DNA from: a virus
Reading direction: 5' to 3' (one strand)
Length of the DNA: 23,713 bases
Virus record (IMG/VR): IMGVR_UViG_3300025146_000068
Location: 1 to 23,713 of that record
The notes under the pieces are model-generated. The model saw nothing but the letters and a program-made list of their open reading frames with translations. It made no database searches and was not told the DNA's origin. Positions 22,098-23,713 of the stretch are shown here, piece by piece (the stretch's first letter is position 1; each line of letters opens with the position of its first letter). The position numbers were made by a program, and so were the translations under genes.

Positions 22098-23713
22098 CTA
22101 GAGGCTAGAGAATGTGGCTCCGACCAACCCCCTGTGGTCAATTGGGTTCGCGCCCCAGAAGTGGCGGACCTTGTACGTGATGCGGTCGTTGGTGAACATC
22201 GCCCCGACCAGCTCCGTGCTCTGGTCCTGTGCGAAGATCTCGGGCTCCTCGCGGCCGTTCAGGAAGCCGACCTCGATCATCGGGATCTCGGTAGGACCTG
22301 CGGCCAGAACCCAGATGTTCTTCGGTGCTTGGGTGTCACCACCAGCGTTACCACGATCGGCTGCTGTCTCCCAGTACGGGATGATGAGCAGCTCGAACAT
22401 GCCACGGTGGATGTTCACCTCATGGCTTCCTGCGCCCACCTTCGTCTCGGAATTGAGCAGCGCGAGCCCCATGGCCCTGTTCGTCGGAGCGACGACCAGA
22501 GTCTTCGGAGAGCTCATGATGAAGCTGTGTGCGACAGCTCCAGAGTACGGCGCCGAAGCGCTGACCGCTGCCTGCTGGATCTGGAAGCGCATGAAGGCAT
22601 CGGACAGGTTGGCATCGTTAAGGGCCACGATCGCGGACAGGATGCTGTGCGTGTCGGTCACGATGTTGCCCGGGGAGCGAGCAGCTGCCACATCGAACAG
22701 CCTGTCAGCGCCACCGCTGGTCAGGTAGGTGGACTCGGCAGGGTTGTCGATGAGGAAGTCGAACACCGTGATGTAGATGGTACCGGCAGCCGCACGACCC
22801 AGCTTCTGGGGAAGCGCACGGAACTTGCCGATGTCATCGTTGATGATCATCTCCAGGGTCAGGCTGGCCTGGCCGTGTGCCTTGACCGGCTGGTAGATGG
22901 CCTCCTCTTCCGGCAGCGCTGCACCGGTGAGGTCGGCGTAGGTGATGTCTTGGTTGGACGCACCCACACCACTCTCACGCTTCAGCAGGTAGAACTCGCC
23001 GAGGCGCTCCCTCTTCTGCTCACGCAGGTCGGAGGTAGGCGCCACAGTTGCGATCTTGCGCCAGTCCTGGAGCATCGGGTAGCGGTACTCTATGAGAGCC
23101 CGGCGCGTGATGCTATCGCCGAGGATCTTGCCGAAGTCGGAGGTCTTCATCGCCGTGGCCTCTACGACCCGATCCAAGCCGCGGTTGGACACGCCGGAGT
23201 CGTAGCGCCCAGCGGACTCGAGGACTTCGTATCCGGTCAGGTCGAAGACGTGCGATCCAGTGATGACGCAGAAGGCTTCCTTCAGCGAGCGGAAGGCCTT
23301 GACGCCATCGACGTCCTCGCCCGCCAGAAGCCCGTCCATGGCCTTGACGTAGCGATCCTGTGGGGCGTCTGCCGCAGCAGCCCACGGAACTGTGGAAGGT
23401 GGCTGGGCCACCATCACGGCCGCCAGAGCAGCCTGCTGTGCGGTCACCTCTTCCTCGAGAGCGACTCGCTCGAAGATCTTGCCAGCCCAGCGGGCACGGA
23501 TCATGTTCGCGATCGGCTCTGGGAGGCGACTCGCAGACAGGATCTCGTCCAGAGCGCGTGCGGACTGCTCGACAGCCCGCTCCTCTTGGATAGTTCGGAG
23601 AGACTCAGTGAGTTGCTGGATGCTCTCCGCAGAGGCAGCCTCAACTGCTGGTGCCTGATCAGCAGCCGGTGCCGGACTTGGGTCCGGTGGCGCCGGTGCC
23701 GGGTCGGGAGCAT
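22098..23713 (-). CDS. Mu gpT-like major capsid protein, C-terminal part of a larger fusion (5' end outside window)
   Basis: The frame stays open from the window edge to TAG at 22100-22098, giving 537 visible residues. The first 69 form a Pro/Ala linker (APDPAPAPPDPSPAPAADQ) and a charged helix (SIQQLTESLRTIQEERAVEQ). An ATG at 23504 has no ribosome binding site and is treated as internal. The capsid core has TSDFGKILGDSITRRALIEY, WRKIATVAPTSDLREQKRER and TLEMIINDDIGKFRALPQKL, the pattern of Mu gpT-type capsid proteins. Members of this group are often encoded as fusions with a prohead protease or scaffold upstream (established for related phages), which would fit the linker and helix. The protein builds the icosahedral head. 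Whether the gene carries a protease lies outside the window. Confidence 0.88.
   Translation of the reverse strand, partial: APDPAPAPPDPSPAPAADQAPAVEAASAESIQQLTESLRTIQEERAVEQSARALDEILSASRLPEPIANMIRARWAGKIFERVALEEEVTAQQAALAAVMVAQPPSTVPWAAAADAPQDRYVKAMDGLLAGEDVDGVKAFRSLKEAFCVITGSHVFDLTGYEVLESAGRYDSGVSNRGLDRVVEATAMKTSDFGKILGDSITRRALIEYRYPMLQDWRKIATVAPTSDLREQKRERLGEFYLLKRESGVGASNQDITYADLTGAALPEEEAIYQPVKAHGQASLTLEMIINDDIGKFRALPQKLGRAAAGTIYITVFDFLIDNPAESTYLTSGGADRLFDVAAARSPGNIVTDTHSILSAIVALNDANLSDAFMRFQIQQAAVSASAPYSGAVAHSFIMSSPKTLVVAPTNRAMGLALLNSETKVGAGSHEVNIHRGMFELLIIPYWETAADRGNAGGDTQAPKNIWVLAAGPTEIPMIEVGFLNGREEPEIFAQDQSTELVGAMFTNDRITYKVRHFWGANPIDHRGLVGATFSSL

Noticed and set aside
23501-23713. Minus-strand ORF starting at the right edge, Arg-rich
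   Set aside because: It is out of frame with the capsid gene, which is itself open through the whole stretch and has sensible linker and helix composition.
1-23713. tRNA genes, CRISPR arrays, insertion sequences, attachment sites
   Set aside because: No such features were seen; repeats found are within fibre genes or are the short tandem repeat at 19161-19184.

Overview
The window is a densely packed late structural region of a tailed double-stranded DNA bacteriophage (or prophage). Every supported gene lies on the minus strand, so the order of transcription runs from position 23713 down to 1. There is a tail tube, a frameshifted tail chaperone pair and a very long tape measure, but no sheath-like gene, so a siphovirus with a long non-contractile tail is the best fit. 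The host cannot be named. Base composition is mostly GC-rich, most genes have clear AGGAG-type ribosome binding sites, and one gene looks leaderless. No integrase, replication, lysis, packaging, tRNA or CRISPR feature is visible.

Head and connector (23713-20363): a Mu gpT-like major capsid protein whose frame stays open to the window edge through a Pro/Ala linker and a helical segment, so it is probably the C-terminal part of a larger scaffold or protease fusion; then a small beta-rich probable decoration protein, a head-tail adaptor candidate and a tail terminator candidate. Tail tube (20264-19251) follows. Hairpins resembling terminators lie just after the capsid gene, just after the tail tube gene and, less clearly, just before the tube gene. 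These may set the dosage of the most abundant virion proteins.

Regulatory island (19250-18748): after the tube terminator come a perfect tandem 12-bp repeat with palindromic cores, a promoter-like pair placed to give a leaderless start, and a small MerR-type DNA-binding protein. This gene overlaps the tail assembly chaperone gene, where a C CCC CCT slippery heptamer gives the -1 frameshift product. A DNA-binding regulator inside a tail operon is the most unusual thing here.

Tail assembly and tip (18107-8166): a gp10-like protein with a very basic C-terminus, an 1866-residue tape measure, a previously untracked 40-codon gene, a TTG-started hub-like protein, a small Trp-containing protein and a LamG-bearing tip protein with an inserted carbohydrate-binding-like domain.

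Host-recognition region (8154-1): a row of large fibre or adhesin genes with concanavalin-A-like domains, His-x-His motifs and internal duplications, a pentapeptide-like protein and a final GTG-started ORF that runs off the left edge. Base composition changes sharply inside this block (the 656-residue fibre gene is much less GC-rich than the 1090-residue one), which fits modular exchange of host-range genes.
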